This document shows positions 20,701 to 33,037 of a stretch of DNA of 64,000 nucleotides, in pieces. Below the pieces are notes generated by a model. That model worked only from the letters and a program-made list of their open reading frames with translations. It was not told the DNA's origin and did not search any database. Position numbers and translations under genes: made by a program. The number at the start of each line of letters is the position of its first letter. Within the stretch, counting starts at the first letter, position 1. The DNA comes from Isoetes taiwanensis (lineage: Eukaryota > Streptophyta > Lycopodiopsida > Isoetales > Isoetaceae): the NCBI GenBank assembly GCA_021234155.1, contig JAJEKV010000071.1:4088483-4152482 (forward strand), read 5' to 3'.

Positions 20701-21839
20701 TCCTGCTTCATGATGGTGGCAAGTCAGACGTGGTCTCCTTTGTGATTTTGAAAGTAACATCTTGTACAGAGGCCTGGCATGTGAAGGTCCAAAATCACCC
20801 CATCAAGAAACCTCTGACAAGTGAAGTGATGAAAAGACTTACCTTCTTAAACATCTAACAAGATCGCTACTTGATGTGGGCTTTGGGCGTTACCTAATCG
20901 ATGGGTCAGTGGATGACTTTGCACATAGTTGGTAAATCAGTATGTATATAATTCTAGACTTTGAAGGTGCGCAAATAATCAGTCAAAAGCGTATGCAATT
21001 CGATGGCAAACAATAAGTACATTTACAACTGCATAAGTCCTTCAATAGGTCTTCTTCAGACTACTAAATTGCTAGTCCTTCATTACCTCTTCTTCAATCG
21101 CTAACGCTAAATTAATGTTATTATATTATTCCCTAGTACAAATTGCAACCTTCTATTTAAAAAGCTAAAGAAAGCGGTCTTATTCATTGACAAAGATCTT
21201 TGGAAAAATGTAATGGCTCAAACATGTTACTATACAATCACATGCCCATCCTTAGGACCAAGTAGTTAGTTAGAAATTTAGGTGTTGTTGCAAGCTATTT
21301 TGGCTACTACTATTGGCAGAAGCGTCATTTGGATTAGAGTAAATTAGCAATCGCTTTCAGGACATAAAATTCTATTGATAAAAAAACCATAAGAAAGATA
21401 AATTCCAAGTCTGAACCGAACATGTCCAATGCTAACTTCATTGGTTCTCTAGACATGGAAGGGCCGCCAACTTGAGAATCATTCCCCGAGGTAGTATATC
21501 AACGCCTGAATTCTCCTTTAAATATAGAACTAACGAAGAAGAAAGTGGAATTTTACGGCAATCACTTTCAAGAAAGGAGCATAATGGCGTGATTTTGCCA
21601 TGCCCTACCTCATTTGCCTTTACCCATGCAGCCCGATTTTGGTCAGGCAAGAGGGGCTACAATCTCTCTTGCAAATCAAGACTCAATATCTACAAAAAGA
21701 ACAACAAAAAGATGTTGTGTTTCTACATACATTGCATATATGAAAAAGCGTACACTGCTACTTCGTTTTGAACTTCAAGAAACCAAATATCAACAATGCC
21801 CACAATTCTTTTATGTCATTTTGTTGCTTACACTTCTTT
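17741..21839. other. Non-coding region
   Basis: No gene I can support. Sequence is about 60-65% AT with only short chance frames. A poly-A stretch lies at about 20158-20173. Confidence 0.5.
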
Positions 21840-22870
21840 GAAAAGATAGCATGCCGCAACGAAAGAGCTTCAACCTTTCAATGATTTATATCTTCCGGGG
21901 AACACATTTGCAAAATTAGTGATGGAAGATTCTCGCAACATTAACTCGGTATATGCACTATTGATCATGCAATGTTGTAACAATTCCTTATATTATTTTA
22001 CGCCCTTCTCGATTCACACCAATGCTAGTACAAGCTTTAAGCAGGTGGCAAATGTAAAAACATCGGGAGGAACACGCATCGAGGTCAAAACATTTTACTC
22101 TTCATTATGGCCATTGTCTACATATCCGCAATAAGTGCATTCCATGAGACAACACACAAACCGGAAGCTTGCCAAAGATCTTTCGAGCCTCTCGCAATGG
22201 AGTACATGCCAATCAAAACTTTGGAAATAAATTGGTTTTCTCAAGCCCCTTCTTTGTGATCTCATCATGAATCTTCATCCCCTCTTCAAATCTTTCCACC
22301 TCGCACAAGCACGTAGTAGCACCACTAGGATAAAACTGCTAAGGTCTACATTCTATCTATTGCATTTCTTCATACGGACTTAAAGCATGTTGTGGCTGTC
22401 CACATTCAATATATCCACATATGAGAGAGGTCCAAGAGTGCACATTTGGGTGAATTAACTTTGTTGAAAACCGCTTTGAGCATCGGGGACAACCGCCACA
22501 TTCAAAACGTTGGCACCATGTAATTTGATGGCTTTCAGGTCCATTACTAAAGATCCGCGTGCATGTAAGGGCATAGCAAATTCTAGTCTCGTCTGTTTTT
22601 GCAAAGCTTGAGATAGTATTTCTTCTAAATACTCACGCAAGCATCCATAATCTCTGTAAATCCAACACCGTATTTCGTTTAGGTTATGCTCCCAATAGCA
22701 AGGCGAAAATAGATAGTAGATGCCCGATGCAATTGGACGCGATGTGACGTAAATGTGCTTGCATTCTACACACCGATTCTTCACGGAAAAAGCTTGCATG
22801 GCTTTAAAGCCACATCCCAAGTCCGGTGGATTCCACCAAGAAGAACGAAACGCGTGCATCAAAATTCGAA
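21840..22870 (-). pseudogene. Pentatricopeptide repeat (PPR) gene remnant
   Basis: In shifting frames the minus strand gives typical plant PPR pieces. NVHSWTSLICGYIECGQPQ and HALSPYEEM lie near 22440-22350. FEEGMKIHDEITKKGLEKT lies near 22295-22235, LREARKIFGKLP near 22200, and D-V-F-T-F-A-T-C-L-K-A-C near 22060. A VPDAQSGFQ segment at the upstream end fits the x-x-D-A-x-x-V-F position of another repeat. PPR proteins bind organellar RNA, one residue pair per base. Frameshifts and stops occur inside almost every repeat, so this is a dead copy. 22455-22862 is a longer open piece in one frame but crosses the repeats out of register. Confidence 0.65.
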
Positions 22871-23235
22871 GCCTAGTCTATGAGATCCGGCCGAGAGTAA
22901 GAGCATGTTCTCGCAAAAATCCGTGGTGTGAATGGCTTTGTAGGCAATGGCAGACGGAAGACATTAAGATAAAAAAAAGGAAGGGAAACACGAAAATTAA
23001 AAGAGCCGAACTGAAGATGATCGGAATTAACAGAGGAATGGTAGGGAGACATGAAGAAGGTAAGTTTTGCCATGTCTAATGTCGCCTCATTGAGTCCGAT
23101 CCCATCTCTGTATCCAATTTTTTTCCTATTTTCTAATTTCCCTAGCCTTAGATTTGCGAAAGCAGAGATCCGATGGTGCAAAATAAGTCAGATTTTGATG
23201 ACATGCAAATTACACGTGGATAGACTAGTATAGGC

Positions 23236-25779
23236 AACTCAACAAGCATACAATCAAGAACCGTTATGCCTTGCCAAGAACGGATGATCTCATGGACCAA
23301 TTGCAAGGGGCCAAATATTTTTCGAAGATTGATTTACGCTCAGGGTATCATCAGATAAGAATAAAAGAGGATGACATCTATAAATCGGCCTTTCGTACGA
23401 GATACAGGCATTATGAATTCACAGTTATGCCTTTTGGCTTAACTAACGCTCCCGCGACCTTCATGCGGTTGATGAACGATGTCTTCCGAGAATACTTGGA
23501 TGATCTTGTCGTTATCTTCTTCGATGACATTCTCATCTATAGTAAAACCCTTGACGAGCATGAGCAACACCTTAGATTGGCCTTGCAGAAATTGAGGCGT
23601 CACCAGCTCTTTGCAAAGTTCTCTAAGTGCAAGTTCGCCACACCGAAGGTGGATTACTTGGGCCATGTTATTTCAGCCGAGAGTATTGCTACAGATCCAG
23701 CAAAGATAGAGGCAGTCAAGGACTGGCCTATTCCCAGTAATGTGTCAGAGGTAAGGAGCTTTTTGGGCTTGGCAGGATATTATAGGAAATTTGTCAAGGA
23801 TTTTGCCAAGATTGCAGGCCCTCTGACAGACCTTACAAAGCATGAGAAAGTGAAGGATTGGGTAGAACACTGGAAGGCAAAGGTCCAGACAAGCTTCCAG
23901 AAACTTAAGGATGCTTTGACTTCAGCGCCAGTCCTCACATTACCAGACCCGGAGAAAGATAAGTTAGTAGCAACAGATGCCAGTAAAATTGCTACCGGAG
24001 GAATTCTAATGCAGGAGGGAAGGGTTATTGCGTATGATTCTAAGAAGATGAATGAGACAGAACAGCGATACCCCACCCACGATCAGGAACTCTTGGCCGT
24101 TGTGCGGGCTCTGCGTATATAGAGACACTACCTTCTTGGTAGAAGATTCCAGCTAGATACGGACCACCAGAGTCTCCATTATCTCTCTACCCAGCCAAGT
24201 CTCAATCTCCGTCAGAGAAGATGGATGGAGTTTCTTGAGGAATATGATTTTGAGATCATGTATAAGCCGGGTAAGCACAATGTGGTTGCGGATGCGTTGT
24301 CACGCCATCCCTTAGTAACCCGCACCCATTGTAATGCAATTTCCATGCTCACTAGTGAGTTCGGGAAGGAAATAGAGCAAACTTTGGCCACGGATCCAGA
24401 ATTCCGTGAAGTGTGGCACAGTTTGGCCAAGGAGGCACGGACAGATAAGGAGCGTGAGGCTTTCCGCTCTTATAAGAAAGAGGGCAATTTGCTTTATTAC
24501 AAAGACAAGTTGTGTGTACCCGAGACTTCAGGAGTCCGTAAGCTTATTCTTCATGACACACACAACAGCCCTATAGCTGGACATGCAGGCTTTATGAAGA
24601 CCTATTTTAAAATTCGCTCCAGCTACTTTTGGCCAAGCATGAAGAAAGACATTGCCAGATACATTAAGCAATGTCAAGTGTGTCAACAGACTAAGGCCGA
24701 GCAGTTGAGGGTTCCAGGAGAGTTGCAACCGTTGGATGTGCCCAACGCCAAATGGGAGGTGATAACCATGGATTTTATTGTGGGCCTTCCACGTACCCTC
24801 CGTGGATATAATGCTTTAATGGTAGTGGTCGACAATTTGTCGAAGATGGCTCATTTCTTGCCATGTCGCACCACAGACACGACCTTGGACATAGCTTTGT
24901 TATTCGCGAAGGAAATCTTCATATTACACGGGACGGATGGACAAACAGAGCGGACCAACCGCATTATAGAAGATATGTTGCGAAGCTCTGTGTGGAGTAA
25001 GCAATCTCAGTGGGCAAACTATATCTATTTAGTGGAGTTTACTTATAACAGCATGAAACAGGAGTCTTCTAGAATGTCTCATTTCATGATAAATTATGGC
25101 TATCAATGCCTAACTCCAGACACATGGCATAATCATGTTTCTAAAGTGGAGGTTTCTCAACAACTCCTTTGGAAATGCAAGCCTTGGTCGAGGAGGTTCG
25201 TGGTTATTTATTGGCCGCGCGTAGTCGTCAGAAAAGTGTGGCTGATAAGCACAGGACCCCACGAGTGTTCCAAGTGGGCGATTATGTTTGGCTTAAGGTT
25301 AAGGTTAAGCAAGCCAAGCTTAAAAATTGGTAACTGCAAGAAATTGGCACCCAGATGGGCTGGGCCGTTCAAGATCATTGAACGTGTTGGAGAGCAGGCA
25401 TGTCGGTTGGATTTGCCACCCTGCTTGAAGGTCCACAAGGTCTTTCATGTGAGTCTTCTGAAGAGACATACTCCTGATCTAGAGGAGATGTTGGATACAC
25501 CCACCCTCCTTGAAATGATGGAAGGGCACCTAGAGATAGTGCCTGAAGCTCTTCTTGATCGGGCCTATAAGCATACCAGAAGGACTCAGATCCTCCAATA
25601 TTTAGTCAAGTAGAAACACTTGCCGGTGGAGGATGCTACGTGGGTAATGAAGATAGACCTTGATAAGCATTATCCGGAATTCATGGAGGAATCTCAAGGC
25701 CGCACCATCAACGATGTCATCAACCCCGCATCCGGCGGTAAGCATTCAAGGCTAGATTCGGCGCGGATCATGCAGTAGT
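23236..25779 (+). mobile_element. Ty3/gypsy chromovirus pol, truncated and mutated
   Basis: A single reading frame covers RT, RNase H, integrase and chromodomain, broken by two TAG codons. RT starts abruptly at [16 protein letters not shown], has [23 protein letters not shown] and the active-site F-F-D-D (about 23517-23528), then YLGHVIS. RNase H has [13 protein letters not shown], and the first TAG (24120-24122) replaces the usual Trp before RHYLLG. Integrase keeps the H-H-C-C zinc finger (H at ~24594, C-x-x-C at ~24677) and MDFIVGLPR. It lacks roughly 40 residues between ILHG and TDGQTER, including the second catalytic Asp. GPF-type motif WAGPFKIIERVG and VFHVSLLKRH follow. The second TAG replaces Trp in the chromodomain (QYLVK-stop-KHLPVEDATW). 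Gag, protease and the 5' end are missing. No paired LTRs were found. Confidence 0.93.
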
Positions 25780-26260
25780 CTGCCGGGATAGATGCATCTT
25801 AGATTAAAGTAGTTACCGATGATGAGATCACCTTGGTGTTCTCTAGGATGTGGTTTATTGTTTGGGGTCTGGGTTCGGGGGACTCCTGCAAGACAGCCCT
25901 CTGTGAGGACCCGTGGATCAAACAGGAGGATCCGGTAGCTGTGTCACGCGGGATTTGCAAAAGAACGATGAGAAAACAATGGGAAAACAGAAAACACAAT
26001 GAGAGAACAATGGTCAAGCAATGAACTCCTTGATATCATAAGAATACATGAGCTCTCCAAAATGAGAGAAGATAGAAAAATGAGATAAGACTCAAAACTC
26101 TTCTGCCCGTGAGGGCTACATCATATATAGTACAACGCCCTTTGGCCCAATATAGATACAATGAGCCTACTCGGTGCCGACTCCTTGAATGAAGGCCTGA
26201 TTTGTAGGACACCCAACGGTGCCTCTTGAAACCCTGAAATGACGCTAATTGAGACACGCG
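25780..26260. other. Non-coding; possible minus-oriented LTR
   Basis: No gene. On the minus strand the segment has LTR-like features: a TATATATGATG box near 26120, then a pyrimidine-rich stretch with TTGAGTCTTATCTC. No matching second copy is in the window, so the assignment is open. Confidence 0.3.
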
Positions 26261-28265
26261 TCATTTCTCTGTGCGCCTCCTTTTGACCGGCGGTGGCTTT
26301 GGCTGCTGTGCCTTGGTCTTCTGAGGACCTTTGGACGTCTGACCCGTGGTCATCTCCTTGTTCTTGACCTGCTCCTTTGTGTGCATGAATAGTCCTGTAC
26401 CAGGACGTACAGGGCTAACACTCCCCCCCACCAAACGACACTCAGTGTCAAGAAAAGGAGGAAGTGATTCGGAGGGTGGGAACCCAGGAGTTTGGAAGTC
26501 ATCTTCGCGAGAGTGAGGACACACACCATTATGATACTGTCCAATGAGGTCCTGTCTGGTTTGCAGTGCTGCAGGAGTGTTGAGCCCAATGGCAGGATGA
26601 GCATCAATAAGAAATCCGGAGGCGACCATTTCTTCAAGAGCAGCGTGCGCTTCGGCGGGAACAAATTGGCATTCCATGAGGAGGCAAGTCTGAAGACCAA
26701 ATGCACTGACGCTGGCATTTGGGTTGCAGTGGAAAATGGGGCACTGCCTATTTAGGGAGCTTACCAAAAGGCATTTTAGAGCAGCACAAAAACCTGCTTG
26801 ACGATGGACCGAGGGATCAGGTGAGGTGGCAGCCCGTTCCAAGAAGAGAGTGAGGCCATAGACTGCTTGCGCAGGCGTCTGCCAACCACGCTCATTTGCT
26901 ACATAAATCCAGTTTTCAGTATGGTCCAGAGTGGCACCATTTTCCCAATGGGAGCGTCAAAGCGTGGATCCCATCGGAGATCCGCGGGTAATTTGAGGAG
27001 GAGTCCACCCGGCATGGCCGCCCATAACGGGTGTCCAAGTGAAGACGCCCGGTCCGAGATGAGAAACCCGGGCGGGCAGGTGCCCCAATGAAGCATAGGG
27101 TGACGCACTGCAAGGCGTGGGCGTAATGTTGAGCAAGCTCTCGGAATTCCGAACAAGGTCTTGATCCAATGCACGCGACACCAATGGTCCCATTGGGCTC
27201 GAGAGCCGTGTGAATATCTTTGGAGGATTGGCCCATCCAGGTGGGTTGGGTCTTCTTTGTCAAGAAGAGCCCTCAGCGATTATACCCACCGGGTGTTGCA
27301 TATATATCCGGGCAAATTGAAGATCTTCCGGATTTGCTAAGAGTTTCCTTTTGGGCCGGTGTTTCTGCTTGCCATAAAGGTAAATGATGTGCCAACTCGG
27401 GCATGTACTCGTGGCAAAGGTGTGAGTTTGATCATGATTCTTAGGAAATAGAATTTTGGAATCACATGCTTGATAAGCGGCATTAGAGTCACCACGAAAA
27501 ATGCGGTGGGCTTCATCACTGAATTGATCTTGCGTGTCAGCCAGATAAAAATCATGGAAGACATAGGCCATGGGCTGAACAACCCTGAAAGTGATTAAGT
27601 CAGGATCTTCACAGGTGACACGCTCTCATAGACCAAAAGGGCTGAGAGCAAGCCTTTATCTGCAACGGAGAGGTCGGCCAGATCCGGAGAAAGTCCCCAC
27701 TGCGTAAAGGTTGTGTATTAACTTGACCGACTGCGGCATACCACTTCAGAGAGAAGGAATTGGTGGCGTCGGGCAACCACATAATCCAAATAGCTAGTGG
27801 GGACGCGTAAATCTTCAGAATCGCGGACGCTATGTCAAGATAGCCATCCATACATTGAGCGTCCTCCGCGGATTGAATAGCGTGCTGGAGCTGGAGTTCC
27901 AGGTCACGGATCTGATTGTCCTTTTCAAGTAAAAGGCGTGACTGATCCTTGGCCCGGCGTTGAGAGACCTTGCCCTGAGAGGATGATGCGGCAGGAGTAG
28001 CATGTTGAAGCCGAAGAGTGGCAATTTCTGCATCGTCAATGATTTTCTGCTTGTCTGCATTATGAAGTTGGTTCTGGAGGAGCTGGAGTTGACCGGTCAT
28101 CGTGGAGAGCTGAGTCTCCAACTCGCGGTGGCCAGCCGCGGCGCTTCGGTAGGTCGTGGACTGAGATGTGTAGTTCGAAAGCTCGATTGTACACGCCCAC
28201 GAAAGTGTCGCTGAATGCTTGCTCTTGTGCTTCAAGGCGGGTGTCCTTGGCTTTGGTCGTAACAC
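26261..28265 (-). pseudogene. Unidentified multi-frame ORF with coiled coil and basic C terminus
   Basis: Minus-strand open pieces overlap in different frames. 28265-27609 includes HRELETQLSTMTGQLQLLQN and DNQIRDLELQLQHAIQSAED, a clear coiled coil. 27571-27260 includes QFSDEAHRIFRGDSNAAYQA. 26842-26261 is 193 codons ending PKPPPVKRRRTEK and a stop, a likely nuclear signal. The pieces follow the 3' side of a minus-strand Ty3/gypsy element and could be an extra 3' ORF of that element, or an independent element. No retroviral or transposase motif is visible in them. I cannot name the protein. Confidence 0.4.
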
Positions 28266-28919
28266 CGATCTTCCGTGGTCTTACGGAGACGCACGTTGAT
28301 CAGCCGCCAGATTATATTTATCGCGTGGCTTCCTTGAGAGAGTCACGGTGCGCAATGCGAGCCCCATACTCGGGTCTTGCGGTTGATCTTCGAGATGATG
28401 CGCCAGCGATTCCTTTGAAATCCCTGAAGCGACCTCGAGGCTTCGAGGAGGGAATGTCATTTATCTTTGGCAACTTCGGCGGGATATCATCAAAAGGGGA
28501 AATCGGAAGGTACCATGGCTAGATATGCGGCGAGAAAGGATTCGGAATTAGAAAGAGCCTTGCATTGCTAACACGTTGGCTTAATTTTCCGATTGGTCCA
28601 CGTCGGCAGGGAGGTCCCCTCGGTTGGCTATATAAGACAAACAGGGTGAAGCCGAGACACCGATGGCGCTTCGGTATATGGCTGGGGACTTCACGACAAT
28701 TGCACCATGCCTTGAGCGCCGATGGATAACATGCAAGATGGACTGCTTGGACTGTGGAGGTGCCACAACCGGTGTCATTGCCATGGATGGGCGGTGCGGT
28801 GGGATGGGTGAGCATCCCGATCCCCACACCAGCGGGATGGAGGTGGTGATTCACTGCTTGTATTTGGGACCCCGAGCACAACCGGTACCATATCCTTCGT
28901 GATCACCACCTCGCTCCCA
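28266..28919. other. No recognised gene
   Basis: Moderately GC-rich, with short frames on both strands. The minus frame FDDIPPKLPKINDIP at about 28500-28455 may be the N-terminal continuation of the coiled-coil ORF above. Confidence 0.35.
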
Positions 28920-29100
28920 ACCCGGAGTAGAGGGTGTTAAAATTTAGGATTTTGTATATAGGGCTCTCGGCCGTTTTTTGTAAATAGGGCTCTGCCCATA
29001 TAGCGGAAATAGATAGCTGCTCACATTTTGTAAAATTGCACCTCGATAATATAAATATGCAGCGTTTTAGTCACTATCATTTGCCAATACGTGTATGCCG
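28920..29100 (+). other. Possible LTR start behind a purine tract
   Basis: CGGAGTAGAGGG is followed directly by TGTTAAAATTTAGGATTTTG, the arrangement of a polypurine tract and 3' LTR on the plus strand. The next 170 bp contain a duplicated TATAGGGCTCT / AAATAGGGCTCT motif. No partner LTR was found. Confidence 0.3.
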
Positions 29101-29122
29101 GGCGCATCACGGTGGATGATTG

Positions 29123-30276
29123 TCACTTTAGGGTTGTCCGAAATTGTTTGAGGCGAAAGCCATTAACCAATATAGGTAAGGGAGTGCCATCTAACTTCGG
29201 TGAGCTTGAAAACTTGGGTTGAACAACTTGAATAATTTGATAAGGACCAAGCCATCGAACTTTAACTTGCACGGGAAAATTTTTGTAGCGAGAATCATAA
29301 AGAAGAACCAAATCACCTTCTTTGAATGTTTTGTCACGAGGCGTTTGTCATGTAACGATTTACATGCTTGTTGTCCATGAAGAACACGAATGTAAGCATC
29401 TCGCCGAAGTTCATCCAACTGTTCCAATTGATAAACCCGTTCCTGGAGTGCAGCAGGTGGATTATGTGCTGTAGCAAGGTGGAAACGGAGAGTTGGAAGA
29501 ATATATTCAAAGGGCATAAGAGCTTCTTGACCATAAACCAATTTGAAAGGAGTGTGGCCAGTAGCAATTTTAAAACTCGTATTGTAAGCCCAAAGAACGA
29601 TTGGGAAGCTTGTTGTGCCGGTCGGTCGAAGCGTCACAAACTTTCTTGAGAATAGTGGCGAGTCTTGTTGGTGCTTTCAGCCAAACCATTCCCTTGAGGA
29701 TAGTAAGGTGTGCTTTTGTGATGATGTATCAGCAGATAATCCGTCAGCTCCTTTATAGTATGATTGACAAAATGAACACCTCGATCACTGACCAGCTCCG
29801 TGGGACAGCCAAAACGTGTGATGATTTGCGTATAGATGACCTTGGCTGTGCTTGCTGCAGTGTTGTCTGGAAGTGCGCAAGCTTCCGGCCATTTAGTAGC
29901 GTAGTCAGTGAGAACCAGAATGTAGCGAGACGCGGGTGTGCAGCGGGGAGGATCAATGGGTCCCCACAAAATCCATTCCCCATTTCTTTGAAGGAAAGTG
30001 GCATGGCGCCGGTGTCAAGGGGAAGAGCGTCACGGGGCGTGGGGCCTTCCCACCCCCGACATACATCACACGTCGCGGGCATGGCGTGGCGTCTTTGAAA
30101 AGCGTGGGCCAGAAATAACCTGCGAGAAGGATTTTGCGTGCCGTGGTGTCACCATGAAAATGACCACCACCAAGCCCTTCATGTGCTTCTCGGACAATAT
30201 CTGGGACCTCATGAGGAAGAACACAGCGTCTAAGAACTGTATCCTTGCCGCGTTTGTAAAGATGGTCTGCAACCAT
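29123..30276 (-). pseudogene. Gypsy integrase
   Basis: HEGLGGGHFHGDTTARKI is the zinc-finger His pair, but the C-x-x-C has degraded to C-P-R-R. The core shows WGMDFVGTH/PIDPP, then LVLTDYATKWPEA, LVSDRGVHFVN with the second Asp, and YYPQGNGLAESTNK with the catalytic Glu. The three acidic residues are therefore still visible, although spread over three frames. The C-terminal part continues through YNTSFKIATGHTPFKLVYG to RWLGPYQ and ends KQFRTTLK. Confidence 0.88.
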
Positions 30277-30381
30277 GGTGTAGTCACGGACCTCGCGAAG
30301 AAATTGACGTTGACGGGATTTAAGCTTTTCTGGAGAGAGTGTGGCGTCTTCTGATGGAAGGGCACCTGTAAGGAGATACTG

Positions 30382-30759
30382 CTAAAAGTTGTGGAACCAA
30401 TGGGCGTGGCGTGACGAGAAAAGAGTTGGCGTCGAGGAAAATGCGTCACGAAACTCCGTGGAGGGATCATCGTGTGGATCGTGAAAGATAAATCTGAAAA
30501 GTGCGACATGAGATTTTCCTGCCTTATGAACAATTTCAAAAGGCGCGAATTCTTGCAGAAGGAGGACCCAATGAGCAATTCGGCCCGTGGGCGTGGATTT
30601 GTTGATCAAGTAAAGGAGTGCTTGGTGGTCAACAAAGAACTTGATCTGACTGCCTAAGAGATAGTGACGGAAACGTTGGACACAGAAAATTAAACCCAAG
30701 GCCTCTCGCTCCGTGGCAGAGTAGTTAGTTTTCAGCGAGATTGAGTTTTCTGGCGGCAT
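30382..30759 (-). pseudogene. Gypsy RNase H
   Basis: NYSATEREALGLIFCVQRFR then HYLLGSQIKFFVDHQALLYL and GRIAHWVLLLQEFAPFEIVH are the characteristic catalytic-Glu and D-H-Q blocks of Ty3/gypsy RNase H. The upstream Asp block is near 30830 (FHVHVDVSGV). A final GKSHVALFRF corresponds to the usual G-K-x-N-x-V-A-D-A-L-S-R. Confidence 0.9.
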
Positions 30760-30786
30760 ATCGGTTTGGTTTGTCGATTGTGCGCA

Positions 30787-31740
30787 TCATATTCTTGAGA
30801 AAGAACGACTCCAATAGCAAACGCCAGAGACATCAACATGTACATGAAAGGGCTTGTCCCATTGAGGAGGAACAAGAACCGGGGCACGAGTAAGCAAAAG
30901 CTTCAATCGTTGGAAAGCAAACATCCGCCAGGAATTCCAGGTCCGTGGATTCATCACCGTGAGTTTATGGATGGGATCTGCAATGGCAATGGCTGCGAGT
31001 CCAGGAATGAAGGTGGAGTAATAATTTACCTTACCCAGGAAAGAGCGTGTCTCCTTGATATTGGCTGGTGCTTGAGCTTTGAGCACACCTGGCCCGATTT
31101 TGGCGGGATCCATGGTGATACACGCTTTCTGGCGACAACATGTCCTAACGAGAACACCGGAGGTGACCTTGAAGGTGCATTTCTCACGAATTGAGACTAA
31201 TGCGGACTCATCACATTTCACGAAAGACAAGTTCCAATTTATCCAAATGGTCATCCATGGAACCGTAGGCGGAGAAGGCATCTTGAAAAATTTGCGAGGA
31301 AGGGATTTCCCTTCATAAAATCATGAATGGCGAGAGCATGATCGTTGAAACGTTGATGGAGAGTTTGATAACCCAAAAAGGAACCACCTTGTAGGCAAAA
31401 GTACTTACGGGGTGGTAAAAGTAGTCTTGAGTTGATCAGATTCTTTGATTGGGATTTGATTGTAGCGGAAAAACCATCCATGAAGGAGTACATCTCATGG
31501 CCGGCGACCTCTTCGAACACAGTGTGAAGGGAAGTGGGAAATGATCACTTTCCGTGGCACGATTGAGTTTTCGGTAGTCCACACAAACGTGGATCTTACC
31601 ATTGTGTTTGAGAGCAATGGCGATGGGGCTCACCCATTCAGAATGCGTTTGACCTCATAGATCAAACTGCAGCAAGATGTTTGTCAATTTACGCTTTTGG
31701 CGATCCGCGGTAATTGGGGTTGAGCGATCATGTCGTTGCT
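30787..31740 (-). pseudogene. Gypsy reverse transcriptase, heavily damaged
   Basis: GKIHVCVDYRKLNRATESDH then FPLPFT mark the first RT blocks at about 31600-31540. GHEMYSFMDGFS is the start of the catalytic-Asp block. ACITMDPAKIGPGV and TRSFLGKVNYYSTFIPGL are the thumb and connection region. The Y-x-D-D block cannot be found in a clean frame. Confidence 0.85.
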
Positions 31741-33037
31741 ATACGGGGCGTGCATCGAATTTGGTAGGAATGGTGAGTTCCCCAAGTTTTGTTGATCCCC
31801 GAAGGTCTCTCAGCAGCTCGGGAAAATGTGTTTGAACTTTTTTGAACAGCGTGGCGGCCTCGCTACGATAGGGTGTTGGGAGATTGGCAAGCAAAGGCGG
31901 CCGGGCTGATTGTTGCCAAGCGTCCACAATCGACCGGAGTCGAATATGTGGGATAACTTCCGTGTCTTGAACAACATGAGCAGGAGGTTGAAACATGACA
32001 AGATGAGTGGCGCTCTGCGTGGTGAAGAAGAGAGGTTGCTGATCGTCAGCAAGCAAAGGTTGCTTCATGGCGGCATGGATATCAAGCTGTTTACGAAGGA
32101 AGTTACGCATCGAAAAGTGATCAACACGTTGGATGCGATTGCAAGGAGCCGGTGGGGTCAAGCAAAGCCGCCATAGCCTGGTCACGATCAAGAGTCATCT
32201 CTCCCCAAGGATCGGCATATCGAGGTAGGATGACATATGGCGGACTTCGCGGGGAGGGGCCTGAACTTGATAAATATTCTGGGCTTCCTCAGAATCGGTG
32301 TCGGAGAGAGAAGGTTCAGCATTGTCAACCGAAATGATCTTGCCAGTTCCCAAGTCCATAGTGGCATTGAGGTGACCATCTGTGATGACTAACTGATCCG
32401 TGGCCCAGTAATGGATACTCTTGGCCTGACGGAGAAAAGGTCTGCCGACCAACATTTCATAATCACTTGGATCTTCTCTAGCTTTTCAAACACCAAATTC
32501 CAAGGGGAATCTGAGATCACCAATGTTGATGTGAAGAAGAGGTGTGACGCCTTGAGGTCGCGTGATATGGCCATTAGCCAATTTGATGTCATATGGGGCA
32601 CGATAGAGTCGTTTGATGCCCATTTGCTTGCGGAGTTTATCCGTGATAAGATTTACAGCACTACCCCCGTCAATTTGAACATGATTGACTTGTTGATTGC
32701 CCACCGTGGCATGTACCGTAGGTGTGGAGGTGGCTACTGCCCCAACCAAAACTGTCGGGAGGGGTAACTGGTCCTTGAGAGCAGGACATAGTTTCAAAAT
32801 TGTTGCCAGACTTAAAGGAATTTTGATTTTGGCAAGCTCCTCTTGGAGTTCCAGAGGCACATGAGAAAAGGGATCAGCGGGATCCAAGGGAACTGGAGTG
32901 CGTGGTAATGAAGCAGCAACTTCTTTGAGAAGCTCCACCTCTGCGGCAATGACCGGATATGTCGAGGCGTGGAGGTTGAGATGTGGAGGGTGTATCGGCA
33001 TTTGTTGAGCTACGGTGGTGGCATGGACATTAGCCAA
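31739..33037 (-). pseudogene. Gypsy protease and linker
   Basis: NHVQIDGGSAVNLITD at about 32690 contains the aspartic-protease active site, in the D-G-G-S form seen in several plant gypsy groups in place of D-T/S-G. A substrate-flap-like KLANGHITRPQGV follows. A linker (31739-32191) connects it to RT. Confidence 0.8.

Noticed and set aside
28663-28902. 79-codon plus-strand frame with several Cys
   Set aside because: No spacing typical of a zinc finger and overlapping frames on the other strand are equally open.
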